Shown here in pieces: positions 11,575 to 21,775 of a DNA stretch of 64,000 nucleotides. How positions within the stretch are numbered: position 1 is the first letter of the stretch; every line of letters begins with the position of its first letter. The notes below the pieces were generated by a model. That model worked only from the letters and a program-made list of their open reading frames with translations, did no database searches and was not told the DNA's origin. Source of the stretch: Arcuatula senhousia (Eukaryota; Mollusca; Bivalvia; Mytilida; Mytilidae); NCBI GenBank assembly GCA_963971305.1, contig OZ020303.1, positions 41,652,106 to 41,716,105 of the forward strand. The letters run 5' to 3'. Made by a program: the position numbers and the translations under genes.

Positions 11575-12319
11575 GACAGTTATAAATTTGTGGTTCTGAT
11601 TCTGATAGAAAAATATGTGAAAATAAAAATAAAAAAACCATAAACTCGCGCATTCGGTGTGGCGGGCTAGGTTATAAAAGATTTTATGTACAAAGCATTT
11701 AAAGCATAATAATAAAATATAAAAATAAAAATAATCTCGTCTTCGCCAAAAACTCACAAAATGAATGACAGTAAAAAAGAGACCGTTATAAATTGTTACC
11801 ATCTATTATTTCCTGCTTAAGTTTATGACAGTTCAAGACAGAAAACACAAATCTGTCATGACCTAATATTTCCTGCAGCAATTCAGAACAGTGCATAACA
11901 GTTAGTGGATATCTTGTCAAGTACTGCCTTTTACTATGGCAATGGTGGACAGTGCATAAAAGGTCAAGAAAAATTGTCAACTGCTGTGCAAAATTGTTAC
12001 GGATCAGGACAGTGATAAACAATACAAGTAAAATTGTTAACTACTGCCCAAAATTGTTACAATTTAGGACAGTGATTAACAATCCAGGTAAAGTCTGTCA
12101 TGATCTATGAGAAACTGTACCAATGTCGGACAGTGCAGGCCAATGCAAGACAGTGCATTATAGACGGATGGTAATCACTGTCACAAACTGTCCTTGATTG
12201 TATAGGGTGATAATGGTAATTCACTGTTGTTTGGCAGTAGTTTCACAGTAAATAGCAGTGTAAGGCAGTAAAAAAATGACTGTTTCTGGTATAGACAGTA
12301 ATTTTTTTGGTTCATAGTG
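11575..12319 (-). repeat. right terminal inverted repeat of the CACTA element
   Basis: Inverse copy of 1908-2605; the outer 34 bp are identical apart from none visible up to CTATACCAGA. The inner block at 11590-11780 matches the left repeat's AACCTAGCC, CATGCTCGA-like and CATCAGAATC words with more divergence. The 78- and 80-codon frames here are only the GACAGT repeat read through. Confidence 0.85.
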
Positions 12320-12942
12320 AGTGTTGAACCTCTGGAGAAGCTAAAGAAATTTCGAAATACTTAGCAGAAAGTATAATTTTCGCAGAGTTATAAACAGGAC
12401 AAACTTATTATAATCTGTCAACTCCGGTAGCTTTCCTCACGCGACCTAGATATGATTTGTACTAGACCATTCAATCTATCAATAAAATCAATGAAACATA
12501 ACTATGAAGTCTGTTGTATTACACTCAAATATGAAGAATGAAATCAGTAGTCTGACATGTCTGAAGTGAGAAGTCCGGCCTATGAACATAGTTTTCGATT
12601 TCCGTTTATGCAACATGAATGCACTATGAAAATAAGTTATCTACACTTAACTTTGTTGTCATTTGTATTTCGAACACACGTGAAGGTTAGCACTGCTGGT
12701 GGAGTTTTAATTCCCCGAGGTTAGCCCGCTCCGGCACCAACACATTTGAGTTGGAGAATACATCAAAGCTTTAAATTATCCGTCTAAATTTCAAAATTGT
12801 CTAAACCCTAAGGTTCTTCCTACACCAGACATAGGTTGATTATCTTAGTAATAATTTGGTTCTCCAGTTTGGTATTTTTGGTTTTATTGTTCTATGCTCT
12901 TCATATTCATATGTGTTTGGCATTTTCAATATTTTTGGTAGA

Positions 12943-12986
12943 GCGCCTCTGATGAGTCTTGAATAGACGAAACGCGCGTCAGGCGT
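12943..12986 (+). ncRNA. hammerhead ribozyme, monomer 1
   Basis: All core elements are in order: stem I strand GCGCCT, CTGATGA (12949-12955), stem II GTC..GAC with loop TTGAATA, GAAA (12969-12972), a minimal stem III (AC/GT, loop GCGC), cleavage triplet GTC (12978-12980), then AGGCGT completing stem I. Predicted cleavage follows C12980. The very short stem III matches metazoan retrozyme and Penelope-like hammerheads. Confidence 0.9.
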
Positions 12987-13299
12987 AGCAAAATTTATTG
13001 TCTGGAACTTTGTTGTCATTTGTATTTCGAACACACGTGAAGGTTAGCACTGCTGGTGGAGTTTAAATTCCCCGAGGTTAGCCCGCTCCGGCACCAACAC
13101 ATTTGAGTTGGAGAATACATCAAAGCATTAAATTATCCGTCTAAATTTCAAAATTGTCTAAACCCTAAGGTTCTTCCTACACCAGACATAGGTTGATTAT
13201 CTTAGTAATAATTTGGTTCTCCAGTTTGGTATTTTTGGTTTTATTGTTCTATGCTCTTCATATTCATATGTGTTTGGCATTTTCAATATTTTTGGTAGA

Positions 13300-13343
13300 G
13301 CGCCTCTGATGAGTCTTGAATAGACGAAACGCGCGTCAGGCGT
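13300..13343 (+). ncRNA. hammerhead ribozyme, monomer 2
   Basis: Same sequence and folding as monomer 1; predicted cleavage after C13337, exactly 357 nt downstream of the first site, so cleavage of a transcript would release a 357-nt monomer. Confidence 0.9.
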
Positions 13344-13657
13344 AGCAAAATTTATTGTCTGGAACTTTGTTGTCATTTGTATTTCGAACACACGTGAAGG
13401 CTAGCACTGCTGGTGGAGTTTAAATTCCCCGAGGTTAGCCCGCTCCGGCACCAACACATTTGAGTTGGAGAATACATCAAAGCTTTAAATTATCCGTCTA
13501 AATTTCAAAATTGTCTAAACCCTAAGGTTCTTCCTACACCAGACATAGGTTGATTATCTTAGTAATAATTTGGTTCTCCCGTTTGGTATTTTTGGTTTTA
13601 TTGTTCTATGCTCTTCATATTCATATTGTGTTTGGCATTTTCAATATTTTTGGTAGA

Positions 13658-13701
13658 GCGCCTCTGATGAGTCTTGAATAGACGAAACGCGCGTCAGGCG
13701 T
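13658..13701 (+). ncRNA. hammerhead ribozyme, monomer 3
   Basis: Core is intact and identical to monomers 1 and 2. The third site is 358 nt after the second because of one extra base upstream (CATATTGTG instead of CATATGTG). Confidence 0.9.
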
Positions 13702-13741
13702 AGCAAAATTTATTGTCTGGAACTTTGTTGTCATTTGTATT

Positions 13742-14364
13742 ACACAACATGGTGTAACACCCTATTTTAGGCAGTGGACAAGGGAAAAACAAAATTGTAT
13801 TCGATGGTCAAAGTTGCCGGATAACTCAATGAAAAATGGGATGAAGCTTTTTTTTTAAATAAAAGAGGAAAAGCATATTGGGGTTCTATGCATAATTCAG
13901 GCGATAACTTCTCATTAGCTGCTTTGAATGAAAGTCTTTGTCAAAAACCAGCATCGAAAAAAAAGTCACTTAAGATCGTTCTAAAACAGATGCCAAATCT
14001 TGATATTGATATCGATATGTGCAGTACGAGGGAAAAACTGGTGTTGTAAACGATTTAAATTGAAACTATGTTACCAGAAGTTTAGTTCGTATATTATTGC
14101 TGTTGACTGCTTATTGAATTAAAATATATCTATAGACTGGTTTTGCATTGTGATATAAAATCTATCAACGGTAGGGATAAAATTTGTGCCATAAAATAGT
14201 GTTTTAACCACGATAACATCAAAAAGACAAGTACAAACAAAAGCTGTGTAAAAGATCCCCGGATAAGGCCAGGCACATTTAGAATGTGGCATGGTTAAAC
14301 AACTTTTGTTTTAGGCTCGACCTTCCCCCTAAATATTCCTAGACAAAGCACAAAAAATAAACAA
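13742..14364. other. non-coding stretch
   Basis: No gene or bounded repeat recognised. Confidence 0.4.
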
Positions 14365-15550
14365 AGAACAAGAGGCTTCCAGGAGCCTATGAAGACTTTT
14401 GTATAGCTAAATAAGCAATAAGTTTAAGCAAGAAAAAGCTTGTCTCTATCTGCAATAGTTTTCATTCTACAGGTAAAAAACACTATTTTTCGTCTTTAAA
14501 AGCTGTTAACCCCTAAAAGGGGTCATCTGACATTTTTGACTTAATGGAGACTTTTGTAGTGCTAAATGAGCTGAACATTAAAGCAAGCAACAGCTTTTCT
14601 CTTTCTGCATTAGTTTTCATTCTATAGGCCAAAAACACTATTTTTAGGCTTTAAGGGGCTGTTACCCCTATAAGGGGTCATCTGACAACTTTGACTCTAT
14701 GGAGACTTTTGTAGAGCTAAATGAGCTGAACATTTAGGCAAGCAACAGCTTATCTCTATCTGCAATAATTTTCATTCTATAGGCCAAAAACTTTATTTTT
14801 AGGCTTTAAGGGGCTGTAACCCCTATAAGGGGTCATCTGACAATTTGGACCCTATGGAGACTTTTAAAGAGCTAAATGAGCTGAACATTTAAGCCAGCAA
14901 CAGCTTTTCTCTATCTGCAATAGTTTTCATTCTACAGACCAAAAACACTATTTTTCGCCTTTAAGGGGCTGTAACCTCTATAAGGGGTCATCTGACAACT
15001 TTGACCCTATGGAGACTTTTGAAGAGCTATATGAGCTTAACATTTAAGCAAGCAACAGCTTTTTTTCTATCTGCAATAGTTTTCATTCTATACGCCAAAA
15101 ACATGAAAAAATGCTATTTTTTACCTTTAAGGGGCCGTAACCCCTATAAGAGGTCATCTGACAACTTCGACCAAATGGAGACTTTTTAGAACTTTTGATC
15201 CTGAAGCAGTAGGGGGGCATCAGATTTCATCTATCTCTTATACTTTTTGAATTACTAGCCACAAACAGTAGTCTGACCCCCCTGGTCTATTTTTAGTAAC
15301 GACGGCCATGTTTTTGACGAATCAAAAATCGAAACACAACTTAATTGCAATACACCCTAGGGATCAATCATACCAAGTTTCATTGAATTTTGTTCAGTAG
15401 GTTTTGTATTCTGTTCAGTAGTTTCAGAGGAGAAGATTTTTGAAAAATTGTTAACAGACGACGACGACAACAGACGACGACGACAGACGACGACGGACGC
15501 CAAGTGATTGCAATAGCTCACATGGACCTTCAGTCCAGGTGAGCTAATAA
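14365..15550 (+). mobile_element. pearl-like / Helentron-associated tandem-repeat element
   Basis: Order of parts: a 5' dyad AGGCTTCCAGGAGCCT (14374-14389); five about 155-bp direct repeats (ATGGAGACTTTT starts near 14391, 14545, 14699, 14854, 15009, remnant 15174) each holding CTATCTGCAATAGTTTTCAT and AGGGGTCATCTGAC; a unique 3' part; a GACGAC microsatellite (15458-15497); and a terminal hairpin at 15514-15546 followed by TAATAAA. This matches the bivalve pearl elements and the wider Helentron-associated class, in which about 160-bp internal repeats, a microsatellite and a terminal stem-loop recur. No protein is encoded. Confidence 0.7.
15514..15546 (+). repeat. terminal hairpin of the pearl-like element
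   Basis: TAGCTCACATGGA pairs with TCCAGGTGAGCTA with one mismatch around a short loop; it lies directly after the GACGAC microsatellite. Confidence 0.75.
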
Positions 15551-15981
15551 AAATCAAATCAATCAAAGTTTAATTCACATAGAGAAAACCTTAAACAAAA
15601 GATAACAAAAACAAACGAACACAAAGTAGAGGAATTCTTTGTAAAACACTCGCTGTTAATGACAGCTAGCTGAGAATCATCAATCGACTGAAGTAAAAAT
15701 TCAATCAAATCGATTTTAAATCCAACACAAAACTTCAAACAATAAATGATTTGGTGGCGTGTCATCAAACATAGGATTACCAATATTTGGCAAGTCAGGA
15801 CCATATAGCGCTCTTAGATTCATCTTGTATTTTTGCTTTGCTTTGTGTTTTCTTTTGGACATTTAGGAAACAAATGTAAGTTCCGTTCTTCGACAGTTTT
15901 GTAATTATTTTTTTTTGTACCAAATACAAATAACACTCTCCGTGTGTTAAATATTTTCATTGTAATAACAATCAATTTTAC
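15551..15981. other. non-coding stretch 3' of pseudogene B
   Basis: Begins with AAAAATCAAATCAATCAAAG, a block also found at 51720-51760 inside gene A's intron, suggesting shared ancestry of the flanks. No coding exon is recognised. Confidence 0.4.
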
Positions 15982-16233
15982 CTATGACCTGTACATCACA
16001 GAGTTCTAGGATTGGAGGTTTCATATAGGTACTTGGATAAGTCACGCCTGATAAACGTTCAACATAAATAATCACATTGCTCGCAAGCTTGTTACACGTA
16101 ACATTCTGTAAGATGTTTGGATAAGACGTGTCAGTATGATGGTAACACAAATGTCCAATTGAAAAATCGATATCGTCATTGGATATTCTTTTGTTGCTGA
16201 CATACAGGTAATATCCAGCCAAACGCCCAGGGT
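15982..16233 (-). CDS. copy B exon 3, FTP-like domain C-terminal half
   Basis: Open for 84 codons in phase 1-1. Acceptor TATTTCCAG precedes ACCCTGGGCG; donor follows as ATAG/GTAAAA. Motifs RLAGYYLYVSN, GHLCYHH, NVTCNKL and CDVQVIG match the C-terminal half of fucolectin (FTP) domains and copy A exon 3 (same length, 252 bp). Confidence 0.85.
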
Positions 16234-16642
16234 CTGGAAATAGAAAAAAACTCCAGGTGTGCGCTTTCTTAAAAATCTTATATTATACTTAAATCGATTA
16301 TTCTGAGAGGTTTTTGGTGTTTTTTACGTATAACTGATTACCTTGACCTTGTTTTTACCTGTACGCCCGTCTGTCTGGCTCAATTGGCTAATCATTGCAA
16401 CTCCAGTGATTTTACTTAACCGATTATACATACACGTTTGTAGAAATTGTTGAACGATTATTATCTGTCTCAAATAGATGGACTCGTTTGATATTAAATG
16501 TTTTAATTTCTTACTATGTGTATTCAAAAGTACATGTTCTGATATGAGGTTTAGAAAAAGTCAGAAAGCACAAAGAAAAATGTGAAATATGGCACACACA
16601 CAAAAAGACTCACGATTCTTGCACTTATGCTTTTGATAAGAA

Positions 16643-16668
16643 CCCCCCCCCACACACACACACACACT
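16643..16668. repeat. C-run followed by (CA)n microsatellite
   Basis: An 8-9 C homopolymer followed by about nine CA units, in the intron of copy B. Confidence 0.9.
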
Positions 16669-16854
16669 TATTCTACATGCTCATTAATGTAAAAATACTG
16701 GAAAGTGTAAGTGACATTCGAGGTGTATTTTATTGTAGTCAGTTTTCGCCATTTTTATCGCCCTGACACCTTTTGATCAGGCGAATGGCTCATTTAAATA
16801 ACATGTCGAGATAATAGTGAAGTGATTAAATATGATCAAGGCAATGTCTTCTTA

Positions 16855-17792
16855 GCGAGCATCGAACAATTTTTAAGATATAGATTAGATAGGGAACTTT
16901 CATAAAAAAATTGAAGTAAAGTCTGACCCCAACCCATCCAAATCATATGCAATCGAGAAAATTGTTGTTAAAAATATCTTGGATCAATAACTTTTTATTG
17001 AAGATTCAATGATTTGTGCAACTAATAAATTCTTGAAACATTCTGGGACGTCATTTAGCGGGCACGAAAGTATTCCTTTATGGATTCCATGACGTCATTT
17101 CTTTGTCAGAGTATTTCGCGCTTCAGCAGACCAAAATAACACTCGGATTCCGTCAGGTTTTTGTGGGATTTTCTGAGTAGCAGTGTTTTTTTGTAATGTA
17201 ACAGAAAGTATATTTAGAAACCTGGCGGAAAAAAAAACAGTCAACTTCAAATATCAAAATATCATGCAGGATAAACGAAGTGAGTGAAACCCCACATGAT
17301 TGAACTCTACTTCATTTTCAGTTAAGACCCTTTTATATATTCATTCATTATAATGAATAAGTCGTTGTCAGTGCAGGGTTGTAAGTAGATTTTATATAGT
17401 ATTTAGTTATTTAATCTATTTATCTTACATAAAATTTATAAGAGCTTGATCAGTATCACGGCGATTTCAACAGTTGCTTAAAGCTAACTCGACAATTTCC
17501 GGAAAATCGTTTTTAGCGGAAAGTGTCGAGTGATGTTTAAAAATATTTTTTATAAAAATAAACATGCGGAAAAATGAGGGTTCTATCGCTCGTTTTGCAT
17601 TTCTATTTTTTATTTTTTAACAGATTATGAAGTATTTTTTATAAGCCTAGAGGGTTGATTGTTCTACTTGCTCCGTGCCAATATTTTTTTTTGCTCCGTA
17701 TAAGAAGACGTGTTCCGGTTTTCTCGTCAGTATACTTCTGGCACATCATAAAGCATGCATAATGCCGTAGGGCTCCCATCTGCAATGCTCGC
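16855..17792. mobile_element. 0.94-kb TA-flanked MITE, full-length copy
   Basis: Ends GCGAGCATCGA and TGCAATGCTCGC are inverted copies, each abutting TA (16853-16854 and 17793-17794), as for Tc1/mariner derivatives. A second copy at 33978-34440 shares both ends but lacks about 0.45 kb of the middle. It sits in intron 2 of copy B. No transposase frame. Confidence 0.75.
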
Positions 17793-17934
17793 TATAAATT
17801 ATTTCATGTTCATGTTCACTAGATGCTGGGAAGCGATATTAATAATTGATTTGGCTATCTAAGTTTTGCTCTTATTTTCCAAGTTGAAAAATATCATACA
17901 TGATATAAAAAGTAATCTTAACGTTTGTACATAC

Positions 17935-18159
17935 AATGCTTTCTATAATAAATCACTACATTTGTAATGTATATTTGCTCCGTAAAGGACACCATCCACC
18001 ACGCATTTGTCCTGCCATCGTCATCTGTGTGAGTGCAGGAAAAGCTTGACCATTCGTGTGTTGGACCACCGTCATCTATCGCAAAATGTGCAAACCATGT
18101 ACCATCACTATCCGTTTATGTCGAGCTTTGAGTGGCTGTACCATTCGATGATAAATTAA
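17935..18159 (-). CDS. copy B exon 2, FTP-like domain N-terminal half, with internal stop
   Basis: Length 225 bp against 228 in gene A. NGTATQSST is followed by TAA at 18116-18118, then the frame stays open with AIDDGG, SCTHT and NVVIYYRK. The donor ATT/GTATGTAC is the same as in gene A exon 2. Confidence 0.8.
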
Positions 18160-18343
18160 CTTAAAATGATAAGAGTATTGTTAAGATATTTGTTTTTGAA
18201 AAAAATCCACTATGTAAATGTAGAAGGTTGCTTTTAGTTTCATAAAGAATGAAATAATTTTTGATTGTTTTTTTTTTATTTTCACTAACATTTCTTATGC
18301 TTTTAAATACTTATTGTAAGGTATGTATTTGCTATTTGTTTAC

Positions 18344-18392
18344 CTTGTGCGAAGACATAGTCCAGCAGCACCAAAAAACAAAACCACAGCAT
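18344..18392 (-). CDS. copy B exon 1, signal peptide
   Basis: ATG at 18390-18392, 16 codons of a short hydrophobic signal sequence, then donor CAAG/GTAAAC in phase 1. Gene A exon 1 has exactly the same length and phase. Confidence 0.8.
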
Positions 18393-19869
18393 TTTAAGAC
18401 ATCTACAAAAAATGCTCATATTGAAATACCTTTATCTTTAAGCACATTTCAACATAAAAATCAAGCAGTAAGTGGCACAATGAAATTTTAGATGTTTTGG
18501 CTTAATGTATCCATTTGACAACACAAAAGAGAAAGTATTTGTAAATTTTTGCAGGTGTCTCGATATTTTGGACTGTTTATGACATGGGGAATGGTGAGAA
18601 TAAATTCATATACTACACACTGTGCAGTGACACAAAAACTAATTACTCTCAAATCCCAGATGGACCAAACACATGCAAGTTTCGTATGATTGTTTACCTG
18701 ATCTAATCAAAAACATTTTGGATATTCATCAACGTTCTTTCTTATACATTTGTAAATGTTATATGCCAGATTCTCAGAAATAAGCTCTAATAAGAAATAA
18801 AAAAATACCTAAGCGGTATGGAAACAACAGTAACTCAGGGAAGCCAAATCAAGTACCAAGGATATCGTCCATGTCCAATACAAGGAAAAAACTGATATAT
18901 TGGTCTCAAGTAAAATATAAATTTCGTCCAAAACTAGATAACAAACATAACTGAGTTACTTTTTGTGGTTCAAATATGCATGCATTTATGACATTGTTAA
19001 GGAAATTAAAAAGTGATAGAATGAATTGAAATCAAATCAAAACAATAAAATGTGCATACATAAGGTTAACAAGCAAGAACATATCACGCTTTGTAACAAA
19101 TATAAAAGTGATTTACCTGCTTATTTGGTAACAAAGCATTTAAATATGGAGCAGGAAATATTTTTTTAGACGGTTCACTTATATGTTGAAACCTGAAACG
19201 CCTATAAATCAAAAGCCTATAAGTTTGGCGTCTGTACACCTTTCATAACTTGATTAGGTGAATAAAATTTGTCGTTTTAAAAATTCCTTGAATGATTTAA
19301 ATCAATATATTTGTAAATTCTTTTTCTAAAAGGAGGTATAACTTTTTGCTTAAAAATTATCTACTTGGAACAAACAGTCCTTGTAATAACACAGTTCACA
19401 ATTTTAGCGTGCGTATATCGTGCGTAAATCTATTAGTATATGGTTAATCATTACATTTAGCGTAGTGTACAACGTGCCCATATGGGATTGTAATGATTCG
19501 GTGTGAAATAATGTAAAGCTATATAACAGCATACGCCTCGTATCATACATGGTAAAGAGTTTCATTTGGCGTTATGTTCTGCGTACATCTTGTGACTGTC
19601 GCAATCGTTAATGCATATCATTTTGATAGCGTATTTTATTCTCATATTGTAACGTGTGGTTAAGCGGGTACGAAGAGCGTGCATGGTATCGTCAATCATT
19701 TTTGCTTTAAATGTAATGGTTGTTGGATTTTTTTTCTCATCAAACATGTTATGATTAAGTTTTATTAAGTAATCATTATTCTTTTGCTCAAACAACTTTA
19801 AAAAAATCAAAACAAGTATATTATCAGACCGGATGAATATGAACCTACTCTAATGCTGTATGGTCCAGA
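18393..19869. other. non-coding stretch upstream of copy B
   Basis: No gene seen. A 10-bp dyad AATCATTACA..TGTAATGATT brackets 19445-19497. The promoter of copy B should lie in the first few hundred bases but no convincing TATA/Inr pair is evident. Confidence 0.4.
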
Positions 19870-20450
19870 ATCTTTATTGATTGGGAACAGATTTTCCACA
19901 ATATGCAACTATTGCCGGAGGCATAACTGAGCGCAATTGTTAATCTAAGAAAAAAGGCAATTTATGGTTCCTGAATTATTTAGGAATTATAGAAATATCT
20001 AATGATCTAGTTTATTGTATATGATACTAAATTCTTATTGATTGTGAAATAAAGTTAATAACAAAGTTACCGAACTTAGAGGATCAATCTGAATGTAACA
20101 GAGAAGAGACAAAACAAGGAAGACATACAGGAAAATTTGAAAATCGAAATGGTACTGACTTTGTACAGGCATTTCAAAAGAAATGGTGGACTTAACCATG
20201 TTTAATGGCGCCGCCAAACCTCTATCACAAAACGTGAAGACAGAAAAGGGATATAAAAGATCCCCCGAGGGGCAACAATTGTCATGGGAATAGCCGAAAG
20301 CAATTGAATATCTGAGAAAAAAATATTTGCTTCCCGAATTAAAAAGGAATTATACAAATTTATAGTAAGTCCTTGTAGTAAAGATATATATAATCTATAG
20401 TTAGATGATTTTGGATAAAAAGTGATGGTAATAGCTTGTATCCTCAACTG
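19870..20450. repeat. dispersed repeat with a diverged internal duplication
   Basis: The block TACCGAACTT..GATCAATCT..CAGG..CTGAC.T.GTACAGGCATTTC at 20050-20225 recurs at 26160-26405 and partly at 29190-29275. Two related segments at 19915-20040 and 20265-20400 (GCAATTG..ATCTAAGAAAAAA and GCAATTGAATATCTGAGAAAAAA) flank it. The 60- and 81-codon minus frames are read from the repeat and are not genes. Confidence 0.6.
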
Positions 20451-20499
20451 CGAAAAAATGGAGCTATTATCACAAAAAATGTCTAAAATGCGACTAAAT

Positions 20500-20740
20500 G
20501 ATGAAAAAAATAATTGAGATAGGCTACCTACCCTTTTGAGAGATAATTGTAAAAATGCAAAATTTTAAATATCCTCTTTCTCTTTTAAATCCTTAATCGA
20601 CATACACAGATGCAATCTTAAACACATTTAAGACAGGTAAGAATCCATCCTACCACATTACCTTCGCCATTGTCTGTTGCAAGTGCACTTATATCATGAC
20701 TAGGCATTTACATTTTATTGTAAATGACTGAGCTTCATGG
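20500..20740. repeat. duplicated block (pairs with 43565-43800)
   Basis: Shares GATAGGCTACCTACCC, ACATTTAAGACAGGT and TTCGCCATTGTCTGTTGCA-type words in order with 43565-43800. The two copies lie about 2 kb upstream of exons of copies B and C, so the block was probably duplicated with the genes. No conserved frame connects them. Confidence 0.55.
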
Positions 20741-21038
20741 GATAGCAAAGTCAAATTAGGTGATTTTTTTTGCAAAAAGTTATGACAGCTCCTGTAAAAA
20801 CTAAATCAGCAATAGCACGTTGTACAAAATTTGAATGTTTACATGCAGATTTTTATTGTTTAAATGCACAGAAAGAGGAATGAACTAAATTGTAAAATAT
20901 ATTCACTCTCTAAAATAGGTAAAACTAAATACTTTGAACTATCAACAGTTATCCAAAAAGTTATTGACTTGTTTAGTTTACCTTTAACATTATAAACTTT
21001 TACTGCTTCATGTTCATATTCAAACGTTTCAAGACAGA

Positions 21039-21775
21039 TTATAGTAATAAAAAGATGTTACCTAATTTACTAAGCTTTGTAGACTTCTCCGGGCAGTTGA
21101 TTGACCAATGTCCCTTGGGGTTGCAATAGTAGCAGGTGTCGACTTCTTTGTCGCTGAGGGCTTTTCCTGCGGCGGCAGACGACTTGTTGTACCTGGGCCT
21201 GTTGTAGTAACTGTTGTACTTGTTGTATCGTTGTCCTTCAGATGATTCGCCAAAGCCACGAAAAAGCTTTTCTGTTGCATACTTCTTGCCGCATTCATTT
21301 GGACCGGGATAACTGGTGGCTTTACGTTTTCGAAATGCTCTGGTCTCAGCTTGTCGTAAACGACACTCGTCATCGCTATCGTCAGCAAGAGGATTACTTT
21401 CATACTCAGATACAAATCCCAACCTTGTTTGTCACCGATTTTTATAATTTTGTTATGTGCGGAAATGTCACTCTGAATATTTTTTAAGGTGAAAATTGCT
21501 AAATCCGTATGCTTCGATGCAACAGCGGATTTGATGGTTTTAAGATCTCTCGAAATGTGATCGTTGAATTCACACTGCTTTCTGTTATTAAAAGGCAGCT
21601 TTATTAGCGGGCGGGTCGGCAACCGACAATTTCTTCTGAAATGCGTTGAAAATCTCCTTTTTCTGCCTGTCTAAAGCGGAGTCTAAATGCTGTGAAAACA
21701 ATGAAAAAACGACAGCATCAGTGGTAGCCTGTTTGTTAGTTTCCTTCGGTTGACTGTGAGAAGCTAACTTCATTA
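21039..21775 (-). pseudogene. retroelement gag with CCHC zinc knuckle, two frameshifts
   Basis: Read on the minus strand, three consecutive frames join into one gag-like protein. Frame 1 starts MKLASHSQPKETNK (21773) and runs to KKLSVADPPANKAAF. Frame 2 continues NNRKQCEFNDHISRDLKTI to IGDKQGWDL. Frame 3 continues VSEYESNPLADDSDDE, then a basic and Gly/Tyr-rich stretch, then the knuckle CYYCNPKGHWSINC (C-x2-C-x4-H-x4-C). The breaks fall near 21601 (one extra T in a T run) and near 21425. GW..V.EY.S..LA.DS.DE followed by a zinc knuckle is typical of gag proteins of DIRS-group and related mollusc elements. No reverse transcriptase is next to it. It could be a host-domesticated fragment, but two frameshifts argue against function. 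Confidence 0.7.

Larger units (their letters stand above)
1908..12319. mobile_element. 10.4-kb CACTA (CMC-type) DNA transposon, defective
   Basis: The left end reads CACTATGAACC and the right end GGTTCATAGTG. Each is flanked directly by AGT (1905-1907 and 12320-12322), a 3-bp target duplication. The terminal inverted repeats run about 700 bp and are packed with the word GACAGT/ACTGTC, matching the subterminal repeat arrays typical of CACTA (EnSpm) elements. CACTA termini plus a 3-bp duplication fit EnSpm or the related Chapaev3 group. No transposase frame is seen; the longest open frame inside is 139 codons and has another origin. At least a hAT-like element, two MITEs, a recombinase fragment and a dispersed repeat lie inside, so much of the 10.4 kb is nested material. 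Confidence 0.85.
12649..13741 (+). mobile_element. retrozyme, three tandem 357-bp monomers plus 22 bp
   Basis: Three nearly identical copies follow each other (the 64-codon frame repeats exactly at +357), and the array ends with the first 22 bp of a fourth copy, AACTTTGTTGTCATTTGTATT. Each monomer carries one type I hammerhead ribozyme. Tandem monomers of a few hundred bp with hammerheads are the hallmark of retrozymes, non-autonomous retroelements that spread through self-cleaved circular RNAs and are documented in plants and in animals including bivalves. No protein is encoded. Degenerate single copies of the same family lie at 24925-25068, 50725-50860, 53085-53290 and 58490-58975. Confidence 0.85.
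15982..18392 (-). pseudogene. receptor copy B: signal peptide and FTP-like lectin domain, nonsense at codon 31
   Basis: Three exons align one-to-one with the first three exons of gene A (48650-55750), with the same phases. Exon 1 (18344-18392, 49 bp) encodes a signal peptide MLWFCFLVLLDYVFAQ. Exon 2 (17935-18159, 225 bp) encodes the first half of an FTP/F5_8C-like fucolectin domain, with AIDDGGPTHEWSSFSCTHT and WWMVSF. Exon 3 (15982-16233, 252 bp) encodes the second half, ending ELCDVQVIG. The only lesion is a TAA at 18116-18118 (codon 31) where gene A has TAC (Tyr). All splice sites are acceptable except the exon 2 acceptor, which is TTTTAAG. No exons for EGF, membrane or tail parts are found further downstream, so the gene is also truncated or its 3' end was displaced by the CACTA and other elements. 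It could instead be an allele with a point nonsense mutation. Confidence 0.8.

Noticed and set aside
1908..12319. Polinton/Maverick interpretation of the long inverted termini
   Set aside because: Ends are CACTA/TAGTG with a 3-bp duplication; Polintons have 6-bp duplications and large capsid, polymerase and integrase genes, none of which are seen.
12840..13391. Two identical 64-codon minus-strand frames 357 bp apart
   Set aside because: They are the retrozyme monomer read on the antisense strand; the identity comes from the tandem repeat, not from protein selection.
20640..20700. Possible short exon ending GCGAAG/GTAATG on the minus strand
   Set aside because: The homologous block at 43.8 kb has a stop and no matching donor, and the phase does not fit the receptor genes.
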